64,000 nucleotides of DNA. Origin: Tetraselmis striata (lineage: Eukaryota > Chlorophyta > Chlorodendrophyceae > Chlorodendrales > Chlorodendraceae). The DNA is taken from contig VCJN01001697.1 in the NCBI GenBank assembly GCA_006384855.1, forward strand, positions 1 to 64,000, read 5' to 3'. Of the stretch, positions 31,619 through 43,800 are shown piece by piece. Numbering within the stretch: position 1 is the first letter of the stretch; each line of letters starts with the position of its first letter. The notes beneath the pieces were generated by a model that was not told where the DNA came from, did not search any database, and was given only the letters and a program-made list of their open reading frames with translations. The translations under genes and the position numbers were made by a program.

Positions 31619-32334
31619 GAGGGCAAGGCATGGCACCATGCGCTCACCGAGATGGCGGTGGAGGAGCTCACGTTGGAGCCGCGCGCCGGCATGTTCCGTC
31701 AAGGGCGGCGGGCGGGGCGAGGTATGCTACTCAGATAGATGTACATGCGCCGCGGCGCAGTGAGTGCCACGCTGTCCTAACTTTTTCCGGGGTTGCACAC
31801 AAAGCATGTGGTAAGTGCGGCGCCGGTTCGCGCCACCGCGATAAAGTACTGGATCGATCGAGGTCGCGGGGTGTACGACACAGTGGGCCGATTCTATGCG
31901 ACCCTACATGACCCGCGTGCTAGGTTCAGACACCGCGGCGGCATCGTACGGCAGAGTACGGCGTACGGCAGAGTACGGCGTAGGCATCGTACGGCAGAGT
32001 ACGGCAGAGTACGGCGGAGGAACAGCGACCCGCGCTGTCCGTTAACCCCGTTGCAGGGCCCGGTACGTGACATGGTTGGGCAAATTAGGGACGATCTAGG
32101 CAATCATCTAGCTTACAGCCTTACCTCTCATCGGTCAACGTGTTCTTCAAGGACCACGGCTGGGAGCCGATGGCGTTAAGCGACATGGTTCGCAGGGTTC
32201 GGAAGGGCATGGCGGCGACGCATGTGTCGCTCCTCCCGGAGCCGACCCGGGTCCACTTGCCCGCAAGGATTGTGTTCAAAGCCATGACCCAAGCAAAAAC
32301 CCTACGGTCCGAGTTGGGCCAGTATTGGCTCTAG
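31619..32334 (+). pseudogene. Methyltransferase tail and YR N-terminal domain of the DIRS-like element
   Basis: GEGK-type reading EGKAWHHALTEMAVEE to GMFRQGRR (31619-31720) completes the region cut at 25551 and ends in TAG at 31737. About 300 bp on, NVFFKDHGWEPMALSD and VSLLPEPTRVHLPARIVFKA (32135-32290) align with NTFFELHN and RVPLPADVAYRFVSKAEL of the recombinase at 2326-3987. The frame stops at 32334; no HxxR or Tyr box follows. Confidence 0.65.
31949..32019. repeat. Short tandem repeat of GTACGGCAGAGTACGGC
   Basis: Four to five copies of a CGTACGGCAGAGTACGG motif with small variations, inside the DIRS-like remains. Confidence 0.7.
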
Positions 32335-32419
32335 GCCCCGGGTATACAGTGGCGCGCGTGGATCGCCTTATCGCCTTTTGGAGCTAGCTCATGTAAGTAG
32401 TAGGTATGCATATGTTAAG

Positions 32420-32640
32420 ATCCATGTGGACATGCGTACACGGAGCGGTCCATGTGGACATGGAGCCTTCGTTCGTTGATCCATGTCCACATGGTTTGTA
32501 CTATGTACACATGGAGCAATCCGGGCCATATCCGTGTGGACATGGGCCGTCTGTCGGCCCATGTCCACATTGGGTCGACCCATGTTAGCAGGGAACGTTT
32601 GTCGCGTCCCATGTTCGAATGGGCCGCGTTGGGCAAGTCT
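32420..32640. repeat. Cluster 1 of CATGTGGACATG-type palindromes
   Basis: Seven or more copies of TCCATGTGGACATGG or close variants in about 220 bp. Its outer side GTTAAGATCCATGTGGACAT matches, inverted, the outer side of cluster 3 (ATGTCCGCATGGATCTTAC), so the two could be ends of one transposon; exact ends and target duplication were not found. Confidence 0.6.
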
Positions 32641-33095
32641 GTCTGCACATGACCACGATGCGCGATGGCGGGTAAGCGGGTTGTCGGGCAAGCGCCGGAT
32701 CGCGGTTACGACTCGGCCTTTGTACGGGCATGTGATGGTTGGCGCCGCGGCGCCCGCCATTTGTGGACGAGTGCCGTGCCGACACGGGAGCCGCGATCGG
32801 GCGCCAAGTACAGTCGCTAATAAAACCCCATGCGGACAGACCGTGCTCACTTGTCCCCACAGTAACGCACCCCATCGCAGCTGCGCAATCCCCCCTTCCG
32901 GGACCGCCTTGGCCGGCTCTGGCCGGCTATGGTCGGTACTATGGCCTCGGGCAATATTGATACTACCGCAGGGCTGCCGCACCGGAGGACGGGCCGGCTG
33001 AAGATCGACCGGAGGTTGAGGCACCATCCGAGACGCGTTGAGGCGCAATGGCGCATCGCGACGCCTTCAACGACGCCTTTAACGTGAGTATATGG
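32641..33095. other. No gene recognised
   Basis: Between palindromic cluster 1 and the integrase relic. No supported frame. Confidence 0.4.
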
Positions 33096-34790
33096 CGCAA
33101 AGTCGAGACAACCAAACGTTGCTGACAGAGGCAGAGTACAATGAAGCCATGCAAACGCTTCGTACCTTCGACCAAACGACGAGAGAGGTGAGGGCCGCCG
33201 ACATGCCTTGTTCGCAGGTTGCCCCGTTGCCCCCGATATGGGCCACATGCGTCGCGGATATATAGGGTTCGCGTGTTTACGCTTCATAGTATGACGTTTA
33301 GCCGACCCGATCGCGCACCGCCCGACGAAAATCCCGCTCATCCTCTAAATAGTACAGTTCCTGACAATCAACTTTTTTGCCTCGTTGTTTGTGCCTGTAG
33401 CTCCGCTGCCGACGCCGATTCTACGGTACGGCATGCAAATGGGGCGCTTCCTGCCGCCGCCTCTACTGCCGCGCCGAGCCGAAATAAACTAGCGCCGCGC
33501 CTCTACCATGTACTGAGTGCAAAGTGCTCTTCTTGTTGGATGGTCGAGCAGAAATGAGCGCGGGCCTGGGCTACAAAGTAATGCCGCTTCGATTTCCTCA
33601 CCTGTGAAGACTACTCCGACATGCTTATCCAGAAGGGGGACATAAATGTCCCTCTGGAGCAATCATATGAGAATACAAGGGCTACTGCTTCATGCTCACC
33701 TACATCGACCACGGCATCAAGTTTTGCTCTTGCACTCCGATGCCCGACAAGGAGGTTCGCATGCCACAGTAGCGGGCTAGTTTGATATTTGCGCGCCTAT
33801 CCAACCCCCTTGCGTACCCCTTCCCCCTGGCTTAATTTATGTATCTTATAACCCCGCCCGCATCCATGGAGGATACCATAGCAGGGAAAATGTTTTTACT
33901 CTTCTCCCTCCTTGGGCCGTTTGCCATCCTTCAAGCCGACAACGGTATAGAGTTATCCGTGTTGCCGACAACCAACCGAGCAGGAGAATCGGTCTCTCGG
34001 AGGAGGAGGTGAAGGAGGTGTGTGGGCCGTTGCGTAATAAATAGCAGGCTGCTCAGCTTGCGTACAAGTGCAAGTCTCAGATATGTGTGCGTGTTGTGAT
34101 TGCATGTGATTGAAAGACCAAGAAAGGTCTGGCCCGGCTGCCAAATGGTAACATGGAGAGCTAGGCATAGCCCCAGTAGCATTGAAAGATTCAACCTCAC
34201 CATTGAGGAGTACATCACACATTGGTGTGATGAAACGAAGTCCCCCGATAGACCTTTGGCATCATCTCGGGGGAGGTGGACCCACAACACAACATTCCAC
34301 ACTGCCATTCAGCATGTTACCCCCCTCCCCCCCACCTAATCTGGATGTCTACTTGCTGATGACGAAGCGGAACACGTCATGCATGTTGTAGTTACAGCGC
34401 CCTCTTTGGACAGCCCCCTCGTGTGGGTATCAGCAACCTTCCTATCTCGGCAGAGCTCATGGATTCCCCCCTCACAGAGGCAAATCTCAACATGGCCTTA
34501 GGCTTGGACGAGGATGACATGACTGAGAACCTCCGTTAAGATGCCGTGTTGGCGCGGAGGACGAAGAGGAGAAGGCGCGACAAGAGCAGCAGAGAAGGTG
34601 TAAGATCCGTGTCACTATTTTGGGGCCAAGGTATGATCAAATGCACATGTAAAGGGCCGTGTGCCACCAGCGTTTGCAGTTGCCACAAAGCTGGTAGGAA
34701 ATGCTACTCTGGGTGTCGCCCTTAAAACAACTGCTGTCAAAACATTGAGGACCATGCATGGTGCTGGCACTAGCGCTCAGGGAGCTGCCA
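33096..34790 (+). pseudogene. rve-type integrase relic with C-terminal Cys-rich (CXC) tail
   Basis: Broken frames in order: LLTEAEYNEAMQTL (about 33118), YIDHGIKFCSCTPMPDKE (about 33700), LLGPFAILQADNGIEL (about 33910, with the second catalytic Asp in DNG), RWTHNTTFHTAIQ (about 34275), and a tail CTCKGPCATSVCSCHKAGRKCYSGC (about 34640). This order matches integrases of GIN/Ginger and Ty3 type; the Cys-rich CXC tail is seen in some cut-and-paste relatives. Several stops and frameshifts show it is dead. The palindromic clusters around it may be its ends. Confidence 0.65.
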
Positions 34791-36714
34791 CCCCAGCCCG
34801 TGTAATGAACTAAATTATGGAATAAAAATAAAATCTAACCGAAGTCTCTCTTTAATTTCACTATTATTTAAAATTAATTGCATCTGCTGCTTAATTTGAA
34901 CTTAATTGAAATAAAATTAATCTTACCTTAATGCGGACGAAAACTTACCGTATCACACGTGGGATGGATAGCGTGGATCCATGTGTATGGTACAATTACC
35001 GCGCTCCATGTGTACATGGGCAGGTCCGTGTGTATGTACATGGACATTTGTCGAGGGCAGTCCATGTTGTGTACATGGGTCAGCCAATGTGAGGAGAAAT
35101 TCTCACGATATATATATATATCACCAACAACCAAAAGACCCATTAATACAACAAAACAACTGCTGCTGCTCGCAAGAGTGGTGGTATGTACAATGATGAC
35201 AGTGACACAACAAACCTTATTAGGGCTGCTCTTAAAACTGCGCAAGAACAATTGACTGCGCTGAGCAAACACATGGCACAATAAGGTGCCCAATCAACCG
35301 CAGAGACCAACAACAAAACAACTGCTACCCACTGAATAATTTCAGAACAATCACATCTGCCCACAAAGCAAATAATCACCACCTCAAAGATGCTCCCTAC
35401 TGCTTGAAAACACTAAGTCATGCTGCTCAGGTGCGAGCTGGAGCTTGGTGGGCCCCCCTCCCTTTTACCTTCATCATTTGATGTTACAGTACTACTGCTT
35501 GTACTCATCACGACACTTCACAAAACAAACAACACCTGATAAAACAAACAAACCAAACATGCAAAACATACAAACAAGCAGAACAAATAAACAAAACAAA
35601 ACACCACACAAACAATGTTAACAAACAAAACATACAAACCAACAAAACAAACAAAAATATACTACCTGAAAACAGAAATCACAATGAGAGACCGCGGTTG
35701 ACAACACAACAAGCCCTAAACTAACCTGCCGCAATCGAGCATATGCTCTTGCGATGTGTCACCATATGAATTCCTTTCTGGTATACCATATTGCCATATT
35801 GGGTTCCGATGTAGTGGCAGCTTTAGGAATCAATGGTGTGGATTGTGCTCAGCCAGTTGTATCCCCTGGGGGACGCCCTAGGTGCGGGTCCTGGTCATGA
35901 CTGCCACTTGTCTCAATAATCGGTTCCAACCCGGAGGCAAGATCCATTTGATTCTGACAAGCACCCGCTATGCTGAACCTCATGACAACCTACCGCCGTG
36001 GTGCCCTGTCTTCGGAGGGGTACTGGTTCACACGGTAGTACGGCTTTGAGAGTGCCTCTTAACAATGCACAATACTCTTTGGCCTTTACCAACATGTCCG
36101 CTATGCTTTGCATCGGGCCAACAACATGCTGTGGTCTTTGGGTCTTCCACAGTCGCGCCATCAACGGCGTAACACACTGTCATCAACACAGACATTGACC
36201 TCCAAAACACATACAAAAACCTCAAAAACCCTTTTTATGTCATTATTACTATCATATTCTACTACCTATGACCTCACACACCAAAGTTCCCTGTCGTTGA
36301 TTGACAAACATTCACTTCGGAGTTTCAACTCTATCTGAAAATCTGCCATGCTGATTTTTCAGCGTGTGACCGTCACCTGACAATGACAACTGTTGCTGCA
36401 GCATTTGCTGACACACTGCGCTGCCATATACTTTTCCACATATATCACCGCCAGTTGACACGACACGTTTATGGCGGGCGGGGAGGAATGTGAGGAGATC
36501 ATGTTAGGGTAACAACCCTAGATCTACTCGACCTCACTAAATGCCCTTCTACGTAATCTCATTAGCACTGCTGACTAGATTACCAGACACGCTTGACAGC
36601 GCCGGCGAGGCATCCCGCCGGCTGCTGAATATATACCGCAGCGCAGACCACCTTGTAAATAATTCACTTTTCACCACCACCAACTCTGGAGCCGACCATC
36701 TCGCCACAGCCAAC
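34791..36714. other. AT-rich island without genes
   Basis: Base composition drops sharply to AT-rich, with A/C-rich runs of AAACAAAC type at 35520-35660. Contains palindromic cluster 2 (34970-35090). No coding frame is supported. The change in composition suggests recent insertion or a different source. Confidence 0.6.
34970..35090. repeat. Cluster 2 of CATGTGNACATG-type palindromes
   Basis: CCATGTGTATGG, CCATGTGTACATGG, TGTACATGGACAT and CCATGTTGTGTACATGG within 120 bp, the same motif as clusters 1 and 3. Confidence 0.6.
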
Positions 36715-36906
36715 GACCCGTGTGCACATGGACCGTTTTTAGCTAAGGATGAACTCCGTGTGTACGGATAATTCTTATCCTTACATAGTACGGGCCATGT
36801 GGACATGGGTCAATGGAGGCTCCATGTCTACAGGGACCGCTCCATGTACACATGGGCCGTATGTCCGCATGGATCTTACCACATATATAGTAGGTACGTG
36901 TATACA
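36715..36906. repeat. Cluster 3 of CATGTGNACATG-type palindromes
   Basis: CATGTGGACATGG, CCATGTACACATGGG and GTCCGCATGGATCTTACC. The last part is the inverse of the outer side of cluster 1. Confidence 0.6.
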
Positions 36907-37218
36907 TGTAGGTACGGATTATTTACCATTATGTACAATATATGTATGGTCATCGGGACTAGCCCTACCGGTAGGTACCTGTAGTGCTCACCAGCACCGG
37001 TGCCAGTACTAGTCAAAATTCATGCCGCCGTCGTCATCATAATATCGCGTGTTGTTGCCGCCGAATAGTCGCTCTATATAGAGAATAATAATTTAAGGCC
37101 GCAGCGGCGGCGGACAGCATAAGCAGGTGGCTCGCACCCTGCTTCGTGGGTCCGTTCGGCGCGTCATGCCACGCCCGTCCAGCGCCGGCGGCGCTGCGAA
37201 GCGCCGGCGGCGATGGCC

Positions 37219-37502
37219 GATGGATAGGTCCGATTCCGAGGGACCGCTTGACAGCCGGGAACTCGTGGCGCTGCGGCGCTGCCTACGGGCGGTGGTGGCG
37301 GCGGGGCCCGCAGGTGCGGCGCGAGCGATATGGCTGCTGATGAACGCTGGCGGTGCCCGACTACCCGCACCACCACCCTCTGCTGGCCTACCCTTGGCTG
37401 GAGACACTCCCGGATTTCGACCTCTGTAAAGCCACCCTGGGCCAGGCGCGCTGTGTACGAGTCTGCTCCGCGCTGCACCTGCGCTCTGGCGCACCGTCGT
37501 GA
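37219..37502 (+). CDS. Unknown short coding segment, possibly two exons
   Basis: ATG 37219-type start gives MDRSDSEGPLDSRELV and RRCLRAVVAAGP up to a GTGCGG donor near 37315. After a frame change AVPDYPHHHPLLAYPWLETLPDFD and CKATLGQARCVRVCSALHL run to TGA 37500-37502. The second part looks genuinely coding. It may be the 5' end of the gene beginning at 37891 or a separate transposon fragment; no family recognised. Confidence 0.3.
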
Positions 37503-37890
37503 CGTGAGCATCTGCCGCGGTGCCTGTGCCGTGGCGCGTCGATAAAAAAGCAAGACCCTTTTAAAATGCCGTCTCCCTCCCTGTTTCCTGCCGCCGTCGA
37601 GAGCGAGACCAGGCTTGATACCACCAAGATCCATCATCACCACCATTGCCCGCGTACCCTTTGTCCATCGCCACCCTCGCTCCACGACGTGACGCACATC
37701 ATTGAGTAACCGGCTCTCACTCTCTCGTCGAACCTTCGCCCCTCTGCCACATGGACCATTGTCGGATTTGTCGCGACGTTTCTGCCCCCCCCCCCCCCCC
37801 CCCCCCCCCCGCCCAGCTTGCGGGACTCCGTAATACCCGGCCTGGAGTAGCTACCATCATTTCCCCCCATCGCTCCACTTCTCCAGCCAG

Positions 37891-40800
37891 CGGACTTCTT
37901 TCGCGGCCGGATGTCTGACCGCGAGCGCCGCTTCGGTCCCCGCCGTCGCAGGCGGCGAGTGCCTCGGCGGCTCCGACTTCGGCTGCGTCGCCTGCGCGTC
38001 GAGCCCCGACGCCGCTGCCGCCGCACTTGCAGCGTACTGCCGCCACAGCGCGCAGGCGCGGGCGCTGTTCGACGCCGCATGCGGGCAGGAGGTGCTTCAG
38101 GTGTGGCCTGCAGGCTCTCTGGTTGTTACGAGGGCCAATGTTAAGAGTGCCAATAGTTACCTGTGGATCGTAGACTTAGCACGGCATACGCAAGTTGCTG
38201 TAGCCTCCGTCGCAGATGCTAGTGGGCTGATTTTTATTCTATTATAACGTTTTTGTTGCAACGTGTTTATGTTTGAAAAAACTTGGAGGTGAGCCTTGCT
38301 GAACTTTTGAAGTAGTCTGCCAGGCTCTCAGGATCATGACAGTATCTATTACAACCTCCCCCCCCCCCCCCCTCCCCCCTCTCTCTCTAGGGATCACACC
38401 TGACAGACGCCCCCCCTGTGGTGCACGTGCATTCAGGCGGCGATGGCTGGGCCGCATGAAGGCATGGTGGTTGCTGCGCTGCAGGTTACCGCCGCCCTTG
38501 GCAGCAGCGCCGATGGGGTGCGCATGCTGCAGAGCGGAGCCGAGGGCGTGCCGGTGGCCTTGCTGCAGGTGGTGCGCTGCGCCCTGCGCGCGCCAGCATA
38601 CGCAGCATCCTCCTTGCAGCATCTGCACCCCCCCTCTCTTTCCCCCAATGCCCTACCCTCGTGTTCCCAGAGTCTCAAGCCCCTGGGGTGACCTGCTCTT
38701 GTGGGTGGTGGCAAGACTCCACCGAGCAGGCAGCATGCGCCGCGGGCCGGGCTGATGATGGCGCTGATGTGGTTGGCAGGCGCTGCGCGGCGGCAGCGGG
38801 CAGGGGGCTGGGGGTGCCGAGGCGGAGCCGGTGGCGGTGGCGGCGGGGTCAAGCCTGCTGGAGGAGGTGCTGCGACGCTGCGGGCCGCCCTTCTCCCCGG
38901 TGAACCCCCATCCTTCCCTTACCCCTTCCGCCCCACTCTGGAACGGCACACATATGCACAGAGCGCATCAATGGAGATGCAGCCGGATACCCAATCGACA
39001 TGCCGCAACACTCCTCAGGCGCGTCATGCCAATTCTTAGGCTCGGCCTGTCTTCTCCTTCCCTCCCTATGTCGACGCGTAAGGCGCGGATCGTAAATGGC
39101 CCGGTGGTCCTCAGCGTTTCACATTACCCAGCCTGCAGTCGTGAACTGCTATCATTGAGTACTGCAGCACGCAATTACTGCCCAGCAGTAGGATTTCGCC
39201 CGCAATGGCATAATTTCAGGCGTGTCCGCAGGAATATTTATTAACCCCCTCACTCCTTCCTTCCCTCCCCCTTTTCGGTCGCCTGCCTCTCTCCTATCTC
39301 GACTCCAGCGCGTACGTGAGGCGGCGCTGCGGAGCCTGGCCACGGTGCTGGCAGCAGGCGGCACCACCCGGCTGGGCAGCCTTGGGCCGGCCGCCGCCCA
39401 GGCCGGCATGGCGGCCACTGGAGCCAGCGGGCCGGGGGGCGCCTCCCCGGGCATGTCGGCTGCCGGCGCGGCGCTGCTGGCGGCGCTGCTGCGCCAAACG
39501 GAGGCGTGCGCAGAGGCGGGGGAGCGCGGCGCGGGGGAGCGGGGTGCCAAGGATGGTAATCCCTTGGCGCAGCGGGTGCTGAGCCATGTGGATGAGCTGG
39601 CCAGTGTGGCGGGCCCCGGTGAGACCCCTGCCCCCCCTCCCCCCCCCCTTTGGCCTGCTGTTCTTGTGTGTCACACATTTAGGAGTGTTGCCTTGAATTG
39701 CTGATTGCAGATCACCTAGCGCTAGCTTATTGTGAGAAATTGGTTTGGATGCGCTTACCGTGGGCGCGATTACACTACGATAGCACCCTCCAGGAGTTGT
39801 GACTGGAGCGGCTGACCGGAGCGGCTAGGCGCCGCGCGTCGTATTGGCCTGTGCCTGCGCATCGCCGACCACCCCCCCCCCCCCCCCTCCCCCCTCCCCT
39901 TCTCCCCCGGGGTAGCAGGCGGGGCAATCGGTAAATCGTTGGTGAGGGGACATTTCGCCTATTCAGTCGTCGATCCACTTCCCGCACGTTATGCGTGCCC
40001 ACTCCAGGCCTTCCATGCCGGGGCGCTCTGCTGCGGGCTTTTCTTGATATGGTTTCGGAGCACCGGTGCGGCTCGTCGCGCCGCTTGCCGACGTGGATCG
40101 CGCTATCGTCGACATATTCGCCTGCGCGTACCCTACCCGCAGCCGGCAACGGGCGGGGAACTGGGCAATTCGCTGGTGTGAGGAAGATCTCGACGACGCC
40201 GCGGTTGGGTCATTGCGCGTATGGGCGCGCCAAAAGGATCGTGCCGAGGCCATGGGTCATTCGCCCAGACAGTTCCGAGCAGCGGGGGCGGGCTGTTATT
40301 ACCGTCTTGGTTTCGGAGCACCGAGTGGCTGATTCTTCACGACGTCGCAAGGGCAGATAAGCCGTCGTCGAGCTATCCGCCTCGCTGACCGACCCCCCAG
40401 CCGGCGGCAGCGGGCGGACTGTTCTTGACCTGGATGCTGGTGAATGTCGCCGATCTCGACGACGCCGCGGTCGGGCGAATCCTCGCGCAGGCCGAGCCCA
40501 GACTATCCGCGGCCCGATTCAGGTATATGGTTTCGAGTCGTTCGTTGTGTTTTCCCACCACTTAGAGTGGTGGGAGCACCGCTACTCACCGGACCGACAG
40601 CGCGCACCGCACGACGTCGCGCTGTAGTCGTCGAGATACGCGTGCGCACAGCCAAACCCCCACTTACCGAGAGGACTTATCAAGACGAGTTGGTACTGCC
40701 CTAAGGGCCCAAATTATGGCCCGTAGCCTCATTGGCCCGGTGAACATATCTCCAAGCCAGCTCTTCACCGCATGAACTAGATTTTTGTGTCACCTCAGCG

Positions 40801-43800
40801 CGCAAATCCCGAGCAAAACTGGCCTTTGAGCTGTGCGCTACGCAGCATAGGTAGTAAGTGGCTTACGCGCCAGTGGGGATGCTAGGATCAGACGGGGTTG
40901 TTTTGATGTCACAGGGTAAAACAGCAGTGAAATGATAGTGGCGTGCTGGCGAGCAGGTCCGTGACGCGGCATGTCATGTCAGGCGTCTCGCCCCGTGGTG
41001 TGCGTGACCCGCTTCTTTGCAGGGGATGCGAGCCTGCTGGAAGTGCTGGCCGCGCTGTGCCGGGAGCCAGCGGGGCGGCGCCTCCTGGCGCGCTCATCCC
41101 TGCTAGGGCGCCGGCTGCTGGACGCGGTGGCGCAGGTGGCGGCTCCCTCAGGTTGCCCCCCGCCCACACACACCTTTCCACCGCCCAACATTCTTTCGGT
41201 TGAGCTTTGGGGTTGGTGCTTATAACGTAATAGTGCGCCCGGCCCTGACTCCCTTAGCCCCCAGTCTCGCCCCACAACACAACAGGATTACGCTCCATGC
41301 GAAGCGACCGCACAGCCATCGCTTGCGACTCCATTTGCTGCTGCCACAGTGTAACAGCAGCGAGCTGCCTTGTTATCAAGCGAACCGAACCGGACGCTTC
41401 GATTTTGCGGAACCTTCCGTTGCGATGTCTATTTGAGCCGGGAACATAAGCTGGCGCGGGCCTCCATTGGACCCTAGTCCAGCCCCGGCTTGTGCAAGTA
41501 CTCGTTGGCGCGCGCCCACCGCTGGGCATTACCGCGCCGGATCGAGTGCGGCGATGGTCGAATCGGGTAGGCCTGACCTACGATGGCACGTGGACGGCAT
41601 CTGATCAGGATTGCGCGCGTGCCCCGCCGAAGTCGCGACCTGGAGTTATAGGGTTACGGCCCTCGCCCGGGAGTTGTTTACTTTTATACTTATGGGTGAC
41701 GGGTCTGCTTCAATTTAAACCTGTGCGGTGTGATGCTCGTGGAGGGGCCATCGCTACAACCGGTGGGTCAGTCCACTGAAGTCCCCCCCCCCCCCCCCCC
41801 CTCCCTCCCCTCCTTCCGGGATCTTGATGTCAGGCGGCGGACGTGCATGGGTCGCCCCCAAGGGCTGGGCAGGCCTGCTGGAGGCGCTGCAGCTGCTGTG
41901 CGCCGGCCCGCTGGGGCTGGACACTTTGGGGACGGAAGCGGCAGCGGAGGCAGGGGGCGCGGCGGAGCACGCGCTGCACCGCCTGGGCGAGGCGGCGGAC
42001 TGCCTGCTGACGGCTGCGGACGACCACGGGTGAGCCACGACCGACCCGTGATCCCTCCAAGACACGAGAATCCAGCCGGTGTACCACAAGCATGAACCAA
42101 TGCACATTTTTTCGCCTGCGGGACAGGTGTGAGCTTTAGGCAAAGGGGCTTTAGCGCAGGCAAGGGAACGTCTTCAGCAAGGATGATTGTTACAGTGTTC
42201 CGGGTCGTGCGCAGCGGCGTGGCAGCCGGTCGCGCGCAGGCACTAGGCTTGGATATGCGATCTAGTCTGGAAGCCATCGGGGGCTGCTGCAGGCAGCCTT
42301 GGTCATTGGGCAGAGTCATGTGCGCATCATGTGGCCGTACGCACATGTGTCATGTGGAACAGGTACCGGCGGTGTATGAGGATGAGCAGAGGAGCAGGAC
42401 GAGTACAAATATATGTAGGTATACGAGTTTGCAGGTAGGGTTATGTTGGTTACTCTAACAACAGGAATGGCAACAGTGAAACCCTTGCAGCGTCTCGACG
42501 ACGGCCGTTTAGGCAGCGATCCAGTTACGGACAGCCCGCCTGGGTAGGCGACGCTCCGTTATAGTCATCAAGCAAATTGCCAAAGCATTCTGCAAGAGTA
42601 ACCTTACTCGAAGGCCAGTGACGAACTTTCCCAACACTGTTGGATCACCGTCTAAAACACTGCCATCAAAATACACCCGCCGAACACTGACCGCCACGAA
42701 AGGTCCGCCCTACCCGTCTGGACGTCGGCCCATTCGAGAAATGCGAGTTGGGGCAAGCCCATCCCGCGGCCGGTGAGCCCTCCAGGACACGAGGATCCAG
42801 CCAATGCACACGCGTGAATCAATACGTATGTAAAGGAAAGGCGCAGCCAGGGAAGGGGGAAATGGAGTAGGGGTGTCCCCTCATGATTATCCTCCTGCGG
42901 TCGCGCGTTCCCGACCCCCCGCGTTGCCGCATCCCTCCAACACCCCCACGGCGCCGTGCCTGCGCAGCTGACCGCCCCGGCTACTCTGCCCCCCAGGCGC
43001 GGAGGCAAGGCCCGGCGGAGCGCGGCCGTCCGACTACTGGCGGCTGTGGGCCTGCCGGCCCTGCTGCCTCGCGCGCAGCTGCCTGCGGTCGGCCTCTGGC
43101 TGCAGCGGCTCAACGCGCTAGGCGAGGGCAGCGCGGCGGCGGAGGCACTCCGAGGATGGGCTGTCCTCTGGCGCTCGCTGGACCGTGACGTCGACACCAG
43201 CAGCAGCGGTGTCGACCCCCCGTCGACCGGGCCGCCGCTCGCGGAGGATACGGGTGCGTCGGGAGGCGCCTTGGCCGAGGAGCTGCTGGGCTCTCTACGC
43301 CTGCTGCGGCGCGGGCTGGCGAGCGCCTGCGCAAAGGTGCGCCCCCCCCCCCCCCCCCCCCCCAGAAACGGTCGCCGCCTTCGGAATTTGATTGGAGGCG
43401 GTCTGTGCGGAGCTGGATCGGTGCGCAGGAGACCGAGGCGGCGCTGGACGCGGTGCGCTGCCTCCGCCCGGGCGCGCTGCTCGCCATGCAGCGCCTCTGC
43501 GCCCGGAGCCCCTCGTCGGAGGCGCAGGACAATGGACGCTGCTGGAGAGAGGTGACGGCCCCGCTCCCTTCGCTGTGAGGCGTGCCCCTTGTTGGGTGTA
43601 TGTGATCCCCGGGTTCTGCTCGGGATGGGTATGCGGCGGCCCTGATGGGCTGGCCTGATGGATTGCCACAACTAATATGTTGGACATATATCTTGCAATT
43701 CCGCGGTGATCTGGGCCGCCAGAAGACATCCGGTGAGAATTCTAACAATATACTACATTTGGTACTCGGGGCTCACTAGTGCCATTGATGAAGAGGTTTG

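Larger units (their letters stand above)
23181..32334 (+). mobile_element. Degenerate DIRS-like retroelement (Gag, RT, RNase H, MTase, YR N-part), split by a DNA transposon
   Basis: Collinear domains: Gag-like helical region with Gly-rich tail (23181-23700), RT (24030-24580), RNase H-like region (24620-25260), methyltransferase-like region (25300-25551, resuming at 31619-31739), and a YR core-binding domain (about 32050-32334) similar to that of the element at 1151. The stretch 25552-31618 is a younger insertion. Outer boundaries were not found and no C-terminal YR catalytic domain is visible. Confidence 0.75.
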
